Under the pieces are notes generated by a model. It was not told where the DNA came from, did no database searches, and saw nothing but the letters and a program-made list of their open reading frames with translations. Source: WJMT01 sp964599635 (GTDB lineage Bacteria > Acidobacteriota > Aminicenantia > Aminicenantales > Aminicenantaceae). Taken from it: a DNA stretch of 64,000 bases. The position numbers were made by a program, and so were the translations under genes. Of this stretch, positions 9,001 through 16,826 are shown piece after piece. Where the stretch lies: the NCBI GenBank assembly GCA_964599635.1, contig CAZRGM010000011.1, positions 12,484 to 76,483 on the forward strand, read 5' to 3'. Each line of letters opens with the position of its first letter. Within the stretch, counting starts at the first letter, position 1.

Positions 9001-9831
9001 ATGGCTAGTGTTTTAAATTCAATCCTAAATGGAATGTTTGAAATTTTACTTTTCCCTTTCCAGAATATAAATCCCTGGTTCGGCATGATTTTTATCTCAT
9101 TATTAACCGGTCTCTTCATGCTTTTTATCTTCAAACTCACTTCAAACCAACAAGGAATCAAAAAAGCCAAAAATAAAATTAAAGCCCACCTTTTGGAACT
9201 GCGGCTCTACAAAGACGACCTCCGGACCTCTCTTAAAGCCCAGGGAAATATCATTCTTTCAAATCTTAAATACATGAAGTTCTCGCTGAAACCCCTGTTA
9301 GTTATGATCATCCCCATTATACTGATCCTTATTCACATGAACTTTTGGTTTGCTTATGAATCCTTAGAGACAGGAGAAAAAGCACTTTTAAAAATCCAAT
9401 TAGCTGAAGGGTATAGAACCACTGAAGTTAACGTTAAAATCCAAAGTCATGACGGCATAAAAATAGAGACTCCTCCTCTTAGAATAGATGAATCAGGGGA
9501 AATAGACTGGCGCTTTTCGGCAAACAAAAAAGGCCTTCATGAACTTAAAATACAAGTCGGCGAAAATTTAATCACTAAATCAATATCAGTCAATCAAAAA
9601 CCATTAAGTAAAATATCTCCACTTAAAAAAAGAAAAAGCTTCTTGAATCAGATTTTATATCCAGTGGAAAAGCCTTTGGGAAAAAGTTCTTCTGTAAAAT
9701 TGATTGAGGTCACTTATCCATCCTCAGGGTTTCATATTTTCGGGATAAAAATTCACTGGATCATCACGTTCTTCATTCTCTCCATTATATTCGGATTTTC
9801 CCTTAAAGGATTGTTCGGGGTGGAAATTTAA
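9001..9831 (+). CDS. Membrane protein resembling the Oxa1/EMC3 (DUF106) superfamily
   Basis: This 276-residue protein has a first transmembrane segment (about 26-44, WFGMIFISLLTGLFMLFIFK), a charged cytoplasmic helical pair (about 50-95, rich in Lys/Glu), a second hydrophobic segment (about 100-117, LLVMIIPIILILIHMNFWF), a periplasmic beta-rich domain (about 120-200) and a last transmembrane segment (about 243-268). The order TM, coiled coil, TM resembles archaeal DUF106/EMC3/TMCO1 members of the Oxa1 membrane-insertase superfamily. The periplasmic beta domain and C-terminal TM are extra. A role in inserting or organising envelope proteins is possible but unproven. It follows the phosphodiesterase cluster in the same direction. 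Confidence 0.5.
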   Translation: MASVLNSILNGMFEILLFPFQNINPWFGMIFISLLTGLFMLFIFKLTSNQQGIKKAKNKIKAHLLELRLYKDDLRTSLKAQGNIILSNLKYMKFSLKPLLVMIIPIILILIHMNFWFAYESLETGEKALLKIQLAEGYRTTEVNVKIQSHDGIKIETPPLRIDESGEIDWRFSANKKGLHELKIQVGENLITKSISVNQKPLSKISPLKKRKSFLNQILYPVEKPLGKSSSVKLIEVTYPSSGFHIFGIKIHWIITFFILSIIFGFSLKGLFGVEI

Positions 9832-9992
9832 AGCTCCTTCAACCTGTCCAAACTTTCTCAAACCCCTGCTTTATTTAAAATAACGGTCAGCAATTTTCAA
9901 AGTAACAAATCCTTTCCATTTTCATTTATTTTTTGGTATAGTCTGTGATAATTTAAAAATATGAGTCACATTCAACAGAAGGAGGTCAAAAT

Positions 9993-10997
9993 ATGAAGAA
10001 ATACATGGTTTTAAGTTTATCTATCTGTTTAATCCTTTTTTCTTTTCTATCCTGTGAAAAAAAGACACCTGCTCCTAAGGCAGGGACAGCTTCTCCGACA
10101 GACATGCTGAGTCTACTTCCCCTGGACTCCCAAGGAGTCTTATTTGCTGATATTCATGAAGCGATGTCCGTTGAAACAATCAGTCAATCATTAGAGGAAC
10201 AAAAAAGTTCAAAAAAATACTTTGAATTTATTGAAAAAACCGGGATTGATCCTAAAAAAGACATCTATTTTATGGCAGTCTCCCTGTCAGCAAAAAGTCC
10301 GGAGTCCCTCCAGAAAATAGCCGCAGTGATTAATCTTAAATACGACAAAGATTCTCTCCTAGAATTTATAAAAGTTAAAACTGAAGAAGAAGAAGAAGAA
10401 GAACAGAAAATAACTGAAGTCGACTACAACGGGACACCCATTTATACCATGGAAGAAAACGGTGAAAAATCAGGATTCGCTTTTCTGGATGAATCAAACA
10501 TAGTCGCAGGTAATTTAGACGGGATACAATCTGTTTTAGACATCATGAACAATCAAGGGGAAAATATATTAAAAAACGAAGAGATTTCTAACCTGCTGAA
10601 AGAAACCAACAAAGACACTCTCTTCTGGGGAGTCTTTTGCGTTCCCCAAGAAGCGGCTGAAAAAGCCTCATCCCAAAATCCTATGCTCCAAAGCTTCAAA
10701 TCTGTCCGTGCGGTCATTATGAATTTTGATTATCAAAATCAGTCCATGCTGATTGACGTGGATCTAAAAAGCAGCGATCCAGAGAAAAATGAACAGTTAG
10801 CCAATGCCTTAAACGGCATCAAAAGTTTTGCCGCTATGTCTGCCCAGGAAAAACCAGAACTCGGAGAGCTGATGAATAAAATTCAGGTCACTTCAAGCGA
10901 TCAAGGGATAAAAGTTTCCGCCGATATCCCCGAAGAACTGATTAAAAAGGTAACCGAATCAACCCAAACCGAAGAAACCAAGGAAACCGAAAAATAA
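9993..10997 (+). CDS. Secreted lipoprotein, DUF3352-like
   Basis: This 334-residue protein starts with a lipoprotein signal peptide ending in the lipobox LFSFLSC, so Cys20 or 21 would be lipidated. A strong ribosome-binding site (GAAGGAGGT) precedes the ATG. The mature protein alternates strands and helices in a pattern seen in DUF3352-like proteins (VLFADIHEAMSVETISQSL, GIDPKKDIYFMAVSL). It has a low-complexity acidic run near residue 130 and a Thr/Glu-rich tail. A family-1 dispersed repeat begins 3 bases after the stop. Function unknown. Confidence 0.6.
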   Translation: MKKYMVLSLSICLILFSFLSCEKKTPAPKAGTASPTDMLSLLPLDSQGVLFADIHEAMSVETISQSLEEQKSSKKYFEFIEKTGIDPKKDIYFMAVSLSAKSPESLQKIAAVINLKYDKDSLLEFIKVKTEEEEEEEQKITEVDYNGTPIYTMEENGEKSGFAFLDESNIVAGNLDGIQSVLDIMNNQGENILKNEEISNLLKETNKDTLFWGVFCVPQEAAEKASSQNPMLQSFKSVRAVIMNFDYQNQSMLIDVDLKSSDPEKNEQLANALNGIKSFAAMSAQEKPELGELMNKIQVTSSDQGIKVSADIPEELIKKVTESTQTEETKETEK

Positions 10998-10999
10998 TC

Positions 11000-11187
11000 T
11001 GAAATTCAGGTGTGGCTTGTGCTCCCTTCAGATTTTTAACGCCATTCTTCTTCATTTTTCTCGGCTGCTGCGTAACTCCCCCCGTCCGTGGGTCAGACAT
11101 ACTCACAGCTCGGCTCTGCCGAGTTCCCTCGAAAAATTCATCAGAAGGCTAAATTTTCAATGTCGCTTCAGCCACACCTGAATTTCA
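11000..11187 (-). repeat. Family-1 dispersed repeat, complete copy (R1)
   Basis: A 188-bp element bounded by perfect 18-bp terminal inverted repeats, TGAAATTCAGGTGTGGCT and AGCCACACCTGAATTTCA. Inside, on the minus strand, is a hairpin CTCGGC-AGA-GCCGAG and the conserved stretch GACCCACGGACGGGGGGAG. It lies between convergent genes. It begins 3 bases after the lipoprotein stop. Complete relatives are at 43643-43833 and 63691-63877. No transposase gene is present, so it looks like a MITE- or ERIC-like element. Confidence 0.85.
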
Positions 11188-11290
11188 TAAAGTATACTCT
11201 TTCCCTGTTAGATATTTAGATATAAAGGTTATGTCGCTATATCAATTTGCAGACAGGCATCCTAAAGAACCAGCTTGCCTGATTTAATTT

Positions 11291-11317
11291 GGGAGCATAA
11301 GCCAAACCCGAATTTCA
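11291..11317 (+). repeat. Family-1 repeat fragment (3' terminus)
   Basis: The sequence GGGAGCATAAGCCAAACCCG plus AATTTCA matches the last 27 bases of the family-1 element with a few changes. It ends exactly at the base before the stop codon of the convergent ABC permease gene. The 103 bases between this fragment and the full copy hold no other feature I can recognise. Confidence 0.7.
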
Positions 11318-12130
11318 TCACTCCTCCAGGATGTATTCCTTAAAATGAAACACCAAGCAGGCTAAACCAAGAAAAACAGCTGTAATCAGGAAAAGAATGA
11401 TGACTGCTAGAAGAGGGGGAGTCGGCTCGAGCCGAAAAAGGAGAAAAGAAAATCTTCCTGGTGAGGGAGAAGGAAGCAGAGATTTAAGGTAGTGGACAAC
11501 GGCAAAACGCTGAGTGGAACCGGGGAAATACTGAATGACATTTTCCCAGCCAAAACTAAAAACCAAACCAAACATAATAGATCTTTTTATAAACGTCCCT
11601 ATAAATGTGAATACAGAAGTGTAACATATAAGTCCCAACACCAGCACTCCAATGTCTCTGAAAAGAACCTTGTAAAGGGATAAATGGCCCAATTCATTCA
11701 AATTCAATATAAAAAAACATAAAAAGACTCCAACCACAGTCATTAAAATAATAAGAAGGGTGTAAGCCGCATATTTTCCTAGGATGAAGGAGGCCTTTGA
11801 AATAGGCCGGGTGCTTAAATAAGGGAGAGTTCTTCCCTCTAATTCTTCAGAACACACGGAGGTCCCAAAAAAAAGAGCCAAGATCAATATGATGAATTGA
11901 AGGTAAAAGGTCATGATAAAATTAGAAAAGATATAGATTCCGGATAAAGAACTCCGGTCAGAGAAAATTTGTCCGAACTTGACCACAAAAGCCATAATGA
12001 CTGGAATAAAACTGAGCAGATAAAATAACTTTGTTTTTTTGGCTTTACGACCCAATAAAAAGAAAAATGAGAACACATTTTTAAATGATGACAGAAAGTT
12101 CCAGCCTTTCTCTGTATTTTTTCTTTTCAT
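11318..12130 (-). CDS. ABC-2 type transporter permease
   Basis: This 270-residue protein has about six hydrophobic helices (for example LSFIPVIMAFVVKFGQI, FIILILALFFGTSVCSEELE and a last helix LLAVIILFLITAVFLGLACL). The central ELEGRTLPYLSTRPISKASF is typical of ABC-2 permeases, where it links the second helix to the coupling region. It pairs with the ATPase encoded 1 base upstream and probably exports an unknown substrate or affects membrane components. It is the last gene of a four-gene ATPase-permease-ATPase-permease operon read leftwards. Confidence 0.8.
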   Translation of the reverse strand: MKRKNTEKGWNFLSSFKNVFSFFFLLGRKAKKTKLFYLLSFIPVIMAFVVKFGQIFSDRSSLSGIYIFSNFIMTFYLQFIILILALFFGTSVCSEELEGRTLPYLSTRPISKASFILGKYAAYTLLIILMTVVGVFLCFFILNLNELGHLSLYKVLFRDIGVLVLGLICYTSVFTFIGTFIKRSIMFGLVFSFGWENVIQYFPGSTQRFAVVHYLKSLLPSPSPGRFSFLLFRLEPTPPLLAVIILFLITAVFLGLACLVFHFKEYILEE

Positions 12131-12131
12131 C

Positions 12132-13058
12132 TCATTCTCCGATCAGATAATCAAATACAGCCTGAAGATTGTCATCGGGGGATGTAATTTCCTTAACTTC
12201 AATGTTTTCTTCAATAAAAATAGAAGGCAAATGATTGAAAAACTTGTCCCTATTATTTGTCTTCACCACAAAAGTTTCTTTATCAGCAGAAAAATCAATG
12301 TTCAGGATATAATCCTGTTTTATGAGTCCGGAAGCAACTTTCCTTGGATCACTGCATTTAACAGATATCATATGAGGATGTGTATCAATAAGATCCCTTA
12401 TATAATGGATATCACCTTGAGCAAATATTTTCCCTTGATGGATGAGAATGATATCGTTGGTCATAGCCTCAATTTCAGGGAGGACATGACTGGAAACCAC
12501 AATGGTTTTTCCCTCGTCTTTAAACGATTTGATCAGGCGAATTAACTTCCTTCTGCCCAGAGGATCCAATCCATTTAAAGGCTCATCTAAAATTAGCAAC
12601 TCAGGTTCATGCGAAATAGCTTGGGCAAATTTCAATCTCTGCCTCATCCCTCGACTGTAAGTTTTGATTCTTCGATCTTTATTTTTTTCTAGATTGACAA
12701 TATCAAGTGCTTTATGAGCCTTATCATTGATTTCTGATAATGAAAAATTATGCAGTCTTAAGAGACCTGTGACAAACTCCCATCCAGTCATCTCTTCATA
12801 AAAAGAGTCTGATTCAGGACAAAATCCAATTTTAGAGAAAATTCTGTGGTTATTCCTGACATTCTCTCCATAAATCTGCACATATCCTATGTTGGCTTTG
12901 ATCTGTCCGGTCAGCAGTTTTAGAAAAGTTGACTTTCCAGCTCCGTTGGGCCCAAGTAATCCCGTAATCCCTTTTTCTATACTTAAAGTCACATCACTCA
13001 ATCCAAGTATATTCCCGTACCACTTCGAAAGTTTGTCTGTTTTGATAACAACCGTCAT
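12132..13058 (-). CDS. ABC transporter ATP-binding protein
   Basis: This 308-residue ATPase has Walker A GLLGPNGAGKST near residue 36, a variant ABC signature SRGMRQRLKFAQ (Arg for the first Gly of LSGGQ) near 136, Walker B LLILDEPLNGLD near 155 and the H-loop VVSSHVLPEIE. A C-terminal extension of about 90 residues is typical of ATPases for ABC-2 permeases (CcmA/DRA family). It overlaps the upstream permease by 4 bases and adjoins the downstream permease by 1 base, so the set is translationally coupled. Confidence 0.88.
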   Translation of the reverse strand: MTVVIKTDKLSKWYGNILGLSDVTLSIEKGITGLLGPNGAGKSTFLKLLTGQIKANIGYVQIYGENVRNNHRIFSKIGFCPESDSFYEEMTGWEFVTGLLRLHNFSLSEINDKAHKALDIVNLEKNKDRRIKTYSRGMRQRLKFAQAISHEPELLILDEPLNGLDPLGRRKLIRLIKSFKDEGKTIVVSSHVLPEIEAMTNDIILIHQGKIFAQGDIHYIRDLIDTHPHMISVKCSDPRKVASGLIKQDYILNIDFSADKETFVVKTNNRDKFFNHLPSIFIEENIEVKEITSPDDNLQAVFDYLIGE

Positions 13059-13933
13059 TTTGCGACCTCTACGCCCCTAACTCTCTTGTTTAGAACAAAG
13101 CCTGCTGTCACACAGACCAACATCAGCACCAGAAAAGAATAAATCCAAGGGACATTATAAGGCAGCTTTTGCCCAAAAAAAGCAGCCCCTACCTGTTGGA
13201 TATCTGCTTTAATGGATAGAAGGGAAAAATATTCACTTTCAAAGATACCCTTAAAAACGCCATAAAGAATATCTAAAAAGAGATAGACCCCAAATATAAG
13301 GATAGAAACATACCTCCTGTTTTTATTAACAGAAGAAATGAACAGAGTATAAAACGCAAAAAAAGCTGTTATAAAAAAAGAATAACCCACGACAGAAAAG
13401 ATAAGCCAGGGATAATCAGATACAAATCTCAAACTTCCTGAGAACAACAGTTTCATCAGAAAGAATACAATTCCAGGGATGAGAGTCAGAATCAATATAA
13501 AAAAAGCGATCACTGAAGCTTTTCCTAAAAAATAATCTTTCTTTGTGAGAGGTCTTGAAAAATAAAGCTGGAGAGAGTTGTATCTCAGGTCATCAGAAAT
13601 GAGCCCAGCTCCACAAAAAACCAATATCACAACGATCATAAAAAGCAAAAAATCATTGGTAAAATAAGAATGAAAGTAACTGGGATTTATCTTAAGAAAC
13701 GGAACTGCTTTGGATTGATCAACCAAAAAAGCAAAATCCTCCAACCTTTCAGCAATATAGATGCCGACTAGGAACACAAGGGCAGGTATGAGAGTTAAAA
13801 AAAATGTAAATTTGAAATATTTTTTTTGAAACGCTAACTTGATCCCTTTTTTGGTTATGGGTGTCCACGGATACTTAGATTTTTTCAGTTCTCCTTCCCA
13901 ATGGGTGTAGCCTTTTTCTTTAATGGACATCAC
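13055..13933 (-). CDS. ABC-2 type transporter permease
   Basis: This 292-residue integral membrane protein starts with a cytoplasmic stretch (WEGELKKSKYPWTPITKKGI) seen in many permeases of this type. About six hydrophobic helices follow, with the motif DLRYNSLQLYFSRPLTKKDY after helix 2. It is the partner of the ATPase encoded immediately upstream (4-base overlap) or of the one downstream (4-base overlap). Substrate not predictable. Confidence 0.8.
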   Translation of the reverse strand: MMSIKEKGYTHWEGELKKSKYPWTPITKKGIKLAFQKKYFKFTFFLTLIPALVFLVGIYIAERLEDFAFLVDQSKAVPFLKINPSYFHSYFTNDFLLFMIVVILVFCGAGLISDDLRYNSLQLYFSRPLTKKDYFLGKASVIAFFILILTLIPGIVFFLMKLLFSGSLRFVSDYPWLIFSVVGYSFFITAFFAFYTLFISSVNKNRRYVSILIFGVYLFLDILYGVFKGIFESEYFSLLSIKADIQQVGAAFFGQKLPYNVPWIYSFLVLMLVCVTAGFVLNKRVRGVEVAK

Positions 13934-14841
13934 TCTTCTCCCACGGCTTTGGCAAATAAATCTTCAAGAGAAGTTTGGCTTTTGACAAAATGTCTTATTT
14001 GAACATTTTCATCAACGGCCAGTTTGAATAACTCCATGTAATTCTTTTCAGGGGGCATATATATTTTTATAATCTTATCCTCAGCCCTGTTTATCTTACA
14101 TCCTAATTTTTCTAATTTTTTTAAATATTCTTTATCATTTCCATAAATTTTCATTTCATAAAGACTATATTTTATCTGTTTTAACTCACTTATCGTTCCC
14201 TGGGCCGCTAATTTCCCTTCGGATAGGATAACAACATGTGAACAGGCACTCTCGATGTCTGGAAGAATATGAGAGGAAATCAAGACATGGATGTCTTTTT
14301 TAGAAGAAATATCCATAATAAGCTCTAAAATCTCTTTACGTCCCGATGGATCCAAACCACTCGTGGGCTCATCCAAAAAAATAAGCTTAGGGTCATGGAC
14401 TACAGCCTGAGCAAGTTTAAGCCTCTGTTTCATCCCTCCTGAATAAGTTTCGACTTTTCTGTAACGACTCTCCTCAAGTCCAACATAAAAGAGGACTTCA
14501 TGAGCCCGCTTCATGGCTTCCTGCTTTGGCATCCCGGAGAGCTCCCCCAAAAAAGAGGTAAAATTCACCGCGTCCATCTCTGGAATAAAGCAGTCATCTT
14601 CAGGCATATATCCTACATATTTTCTAATTTCTTTCTGCTGATTCCTTATGTCGTATCCAAGCACATGCCCGGTTCCTTTATCAGGAGGAAGAAAACCCAA
14701 TAAAATACGAATGAGAGTACTTTTTCCAGCCCCATTGGGTCCCAAAAGACCGATAGCCCCTTCAGGAATTTCTATATTAACATTGTCTAAGGCAAGGATC
14801 TTTCCATAACTATATGAAATGTTTTTGACTTCCGTGATCAT
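13930..14841 (-). CDS. ABC transporter ATP-binding protein
   Basis: This 303-residue ATPase is the first gene of the four-gene operon. Walker A is GLLGPNGAGKST, the signature is the canonical YSGGMKQRLKLAQ, Walker B is LIFLDEPTSGLDPSGR and the H-loop is LISSHILPDIE. It resembles the second ATPase of the operon throughout, which points to duplication of an ATPase-permease pair. A family-2 repeat lies between it and the mutase gene. Confidence 0.88.
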   Translation of the reverse strand: MITEVKNISYSYGKILALDNVNIEIPEGAIGLLGPNGAGKSTLIRILLGFLPPDKGTGHVLGYDIRNQQKEIRKYVGYMPEDDCFIPEMDAVNFTSFLGELSGMPKQEAMKRAHEVLFYVGLEESRYRKVETYSGGMKQRLKLAQAVVHDPKLIFLDEPTSGLDPSGRKEILELIMDISSKKDIHVLISSHILPDIESACSHVVILSEGKLAAQGTISELKQIKYSLYEMKIYGNDKEYLKKLEKLGCKINRAEDKIIKIYMPPEKNYMELFKLAVDENVQIRHFVKSQTSLEDLFAKAVGEE

Positions 14842-14920
14842 TGGCTTTATATCTCAGTTCATGTTTTATACACAAATACGAAATTTAAATAAAAAAGTTC
14901 TTTTAGAGACTCAATCATTC

Positions 14921-14970
14921 TGACCTATTCACAAAAAAATGGCGATGTTTTCATAACTCATGAATAATCC
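14921..14970 (+). repeat. Family-2 dispersed repeat
   Basis: TGACCTATTCACAAAAAAAT followed by GGCGATGTTTTCAT and ending CTCATGAATAATCC. The ATTCA and TGAAT near the two ends are inverted. The same core occurs at 17799, 26260, 39352, 44911 and 47358. It sits upstream of the ABC operon and just past the end of the mutase gene. Confidence 0.7.
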
Positions 14971-14982
14971 AGATCATTTATA

Positions 14983-16590
14983 TTATTTTATACAGACTTT
15001 CCGCCCTTCTCCAAAAACAAGAGCCCCATAGGCTTTACTGACTCTATCCCAATTATTTTCTCTATCAAGGGCCCAAAATCTTCCCATAACAGTTGAGAGC
15101 TGCCCAAAAGATAACTGACGGCACATCTGTTCAACCTTTGAAATATAAATAGCTCCGCTTTCAGGTTTCTCTCCTCTTCTTCCAATAAGTGAGTGCACAT
15201 ATACTCTTTTGAGTCCCTTTTCTTTGGCTAGTTTAAGTAATGAAAATAAATAATTAATCGTTCCATGAGAACTGTAATGAGAAACAATGCCCAAAAGATG
15301 AAGAGGCTTGTTTTCTGATTTAGCTTTATCCATAATCTTTAGAAAAACCTTGTTTTTATAAAAACTTCCGTCTGCAATAGAATGATCGATTCTAACTCTA
15401 TCCAATAAAACTCTTCTTCCTGCTCCTATATGAAGATGGCCAGCTTCTGAATTCCCCACAGTTCCAGGGGGCATACCCACCGCCTCACCAGAAGCTTTCA
15501 GCTCTGTATGGGGATATTGATTCCAAAGATGATCAAAGTTCGGGGTCTTAGAAGCGTAAATCATATTCCCCTCCTTTGATTCATTAAGACCCCACCCATC
15601 AAGAATCAATAAAAGGACTTTCTTTCCCGGTTTTGTTTTTTTGGTCCCCTTAAGTATCAAACTTTTTGCTTTAATTTCAGGAGGACACTGAAGGTCCAAC
15701 ATTTGAAGAATAGTCGGGGCAATATTAGATAACTCCCCAGAATTTCTCAAACGTATTTCCTGGGGCTGTTTCTCAGAAAAATCAGCTAATATAAAAGGGA
15801 CTAAATTATTAGTATGGCCTGTGTTGATAGATCCATCAGGATAAAGCCATTCTTCAACTGTGCCGTGATCTGCAGTGACAATCAGAGTTATGTTATTTTT
15901 TTTACAATACTCAAATACCTTCCCTAACTCTCTATCCACGGATTCTACTGCTTTTATCACCGCATCCCTCTCTTCTGTATGACCCACCACGTCTGCATTG
16001 GCAAAATTCGCAAAAATTGCCCTATATTTAGAATCATTGAGTTGAGACAAAATCGCCTCGCAGACCAAATCAACACTCATTTCAGGCTTTTCTGAAAATG
16101 ATTCTATACCTCCCGGAGAAGGCACCACTATGCGATGCTCACCCGGAAATACTTTTTCACTTTTCCCATTAAAAAAATAACCAACATGGACAGCTTTCTC
16201 AGATTCAGATATCTTACAGAACTGAATCCCCGCCTTAGAAATAACTTCCGCAAGAGAGTTCTCCACTCTTCCTTGAGCGGGAAACGCCACTTCGGCTTTC
16301 AGACCAGAATGATATTCGATCATGGTCACAAAATTTAGAAAAGTGTCTTTTTTGACTGGAAACTCAGAAAAATTTCTTTCTGTAAGACTTCTTGTTATCT
16401 CAACTTCCCTTTCCCCCCTTATATCATAAAATATCACAAACTCTCCTTTCTGCATCCTTCCTAGAGGCTTACCATTGGCATCACAGGCAATAATAGGCTC
16501 CAGCTCCTCATCTTCCTGCCCCCTCTTATAGCCATCCAAAACAGCTTGAACCATAGGAAGCCACGCTTTTATACCATCTTCTGTTTTCAT
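14983..16590 (-). CDS. gpmI: Cofactor-independent phosphoglycerate mutase with circularly permuted domain order
   Basis: This 535-residue protein contains all of iPGM, which interconverts 3- and 2-phosphoglycerate, but in swapped order. Residues 1-314 match the usual C-terminal part (FVIFYDIRGER, SESEKAVHVGYFFNG, FANADVVGH, VTADHG, GHTNNLVPF). After a Lys-rich linker (314-324), residues 325-530 match the usual N-terminal part (VLLLILDGWGLN, GNSEAGHLHIGAGR, VMGRFWALDR, WDRVSKAYGALVFGEG). Metal and nucleophile residues are intact: D331, S381, D200, H204, D241, H242, H259. Substrate arginines R58, R61, R504, R510 and K132 also remain. The usual DGRD loop reads IGRRGE (472 Arg kept, 473 Gly in place of Asp). 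One uninterrupted frame spans the join. Activity as iPGM is likely but not assured. Confidence 0.85.
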   Translation of the reverse strand: MKTEDGIKAWLPMVQAVLDGYKRGQEDEELEPIIACDANGKPLGRMQKGEFVIFYDIRGEREVEITRSLTERNFSEFPVKKDTFLNFVTMIEYHSGLKAEVAFPAQGRVENSLAEVISKAGIQFCKISESEKAVHVGYFFNGKSEKVFPGEHRIVVPSPGGIESFSEKPEMSVDLVCEAILSQLNDSKYRAIFANFANADVVGHTEERDAVIKAVESVDRELGKVFEYCKKNNITLIVTADHGTVEEWLYPDGSINTGHTNNLVPFILADFSEKQPQEIRLRNSGELSNIAPTILQMLDLQCPPEIKAKSLILKGTKKTKPGKKVLLLILDGWGLNESKEGNMIYASKTPNFDHLWNQYPHTELKASGEAVGMPPGTVGNSEAGHLHIGAGRRVLLDRVRIDHSIADGSFYKNKVFLKIMDKAKSENKPLHLLGIVSHYSSHGTINYLFSLLKLAKEKGLKRVYVHSLIGRRGEKPESGAIYISKVEQMCRQLSFGQLSTVMGRFWALDRENNWDRVSKAYGALVFGEGRKVCIK

Positions 16591-16623
16591 TCAAATTTCC
16601 TTTGGATATGAATATGAAAAAAT

Positions 16624-16652
16624 ACTATAGAATCGTAAATCGGACTTGTCAA
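16624..16652 (-). promoter_or_regulatory. Sigma-70-type promoter of gpmI
   Basis: On the minus strand TTGACA (16652-16647) and TATAGT (16629-16624) are 17 bases apart. The predicted start is about 25 bases before the gpmI ATG at 16590. The match to consensus is strong. Confidence 0.7.
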
Positions 16653-16691
16653 ATCAAAATGAAATTTGGATGCCATTCAAAAACATTAGTA

Positions 16692-16732
16692 AAGGAAAGG
16701 ATATGGGATTCCTTATCCCATATCCTTTCCTT
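16692..16732. terminator. Perfect 18-bp hairpin, possible terminator of the peptidase gene
   Basis: AAGGAAAGGATATGGGAT and its exact complement flank a TCCTT loop. It lies after the stop of the leftward M23 peptidase gene and before the gpmI promoter. There is no direct U-run, although minus-strand TTTACTAATGTTTTT follows. A related hairpin with the same GGGAT/ATCCC apex is at 63577-63629, so it may instead be a small repeat family. Confidence 0.5.
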
Positions 16733-16826
16733 AACTCAGCAACTAAGACTCGTGAATAAGTATGATGTAAATTGAAAACATTGACTGCACACGATCAATT
16801 TCACTGTAGCGGGGGCACAACCTTGA

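Noticed and set aside
15640..15680. Join in the mutase as an assembly chimera of two genes
   Set aside because: The frame is uninterrupted, with a Lys-rich linker at the join and normal ends to both halves, which is not expected for a random join. It remains a point to check in reads.
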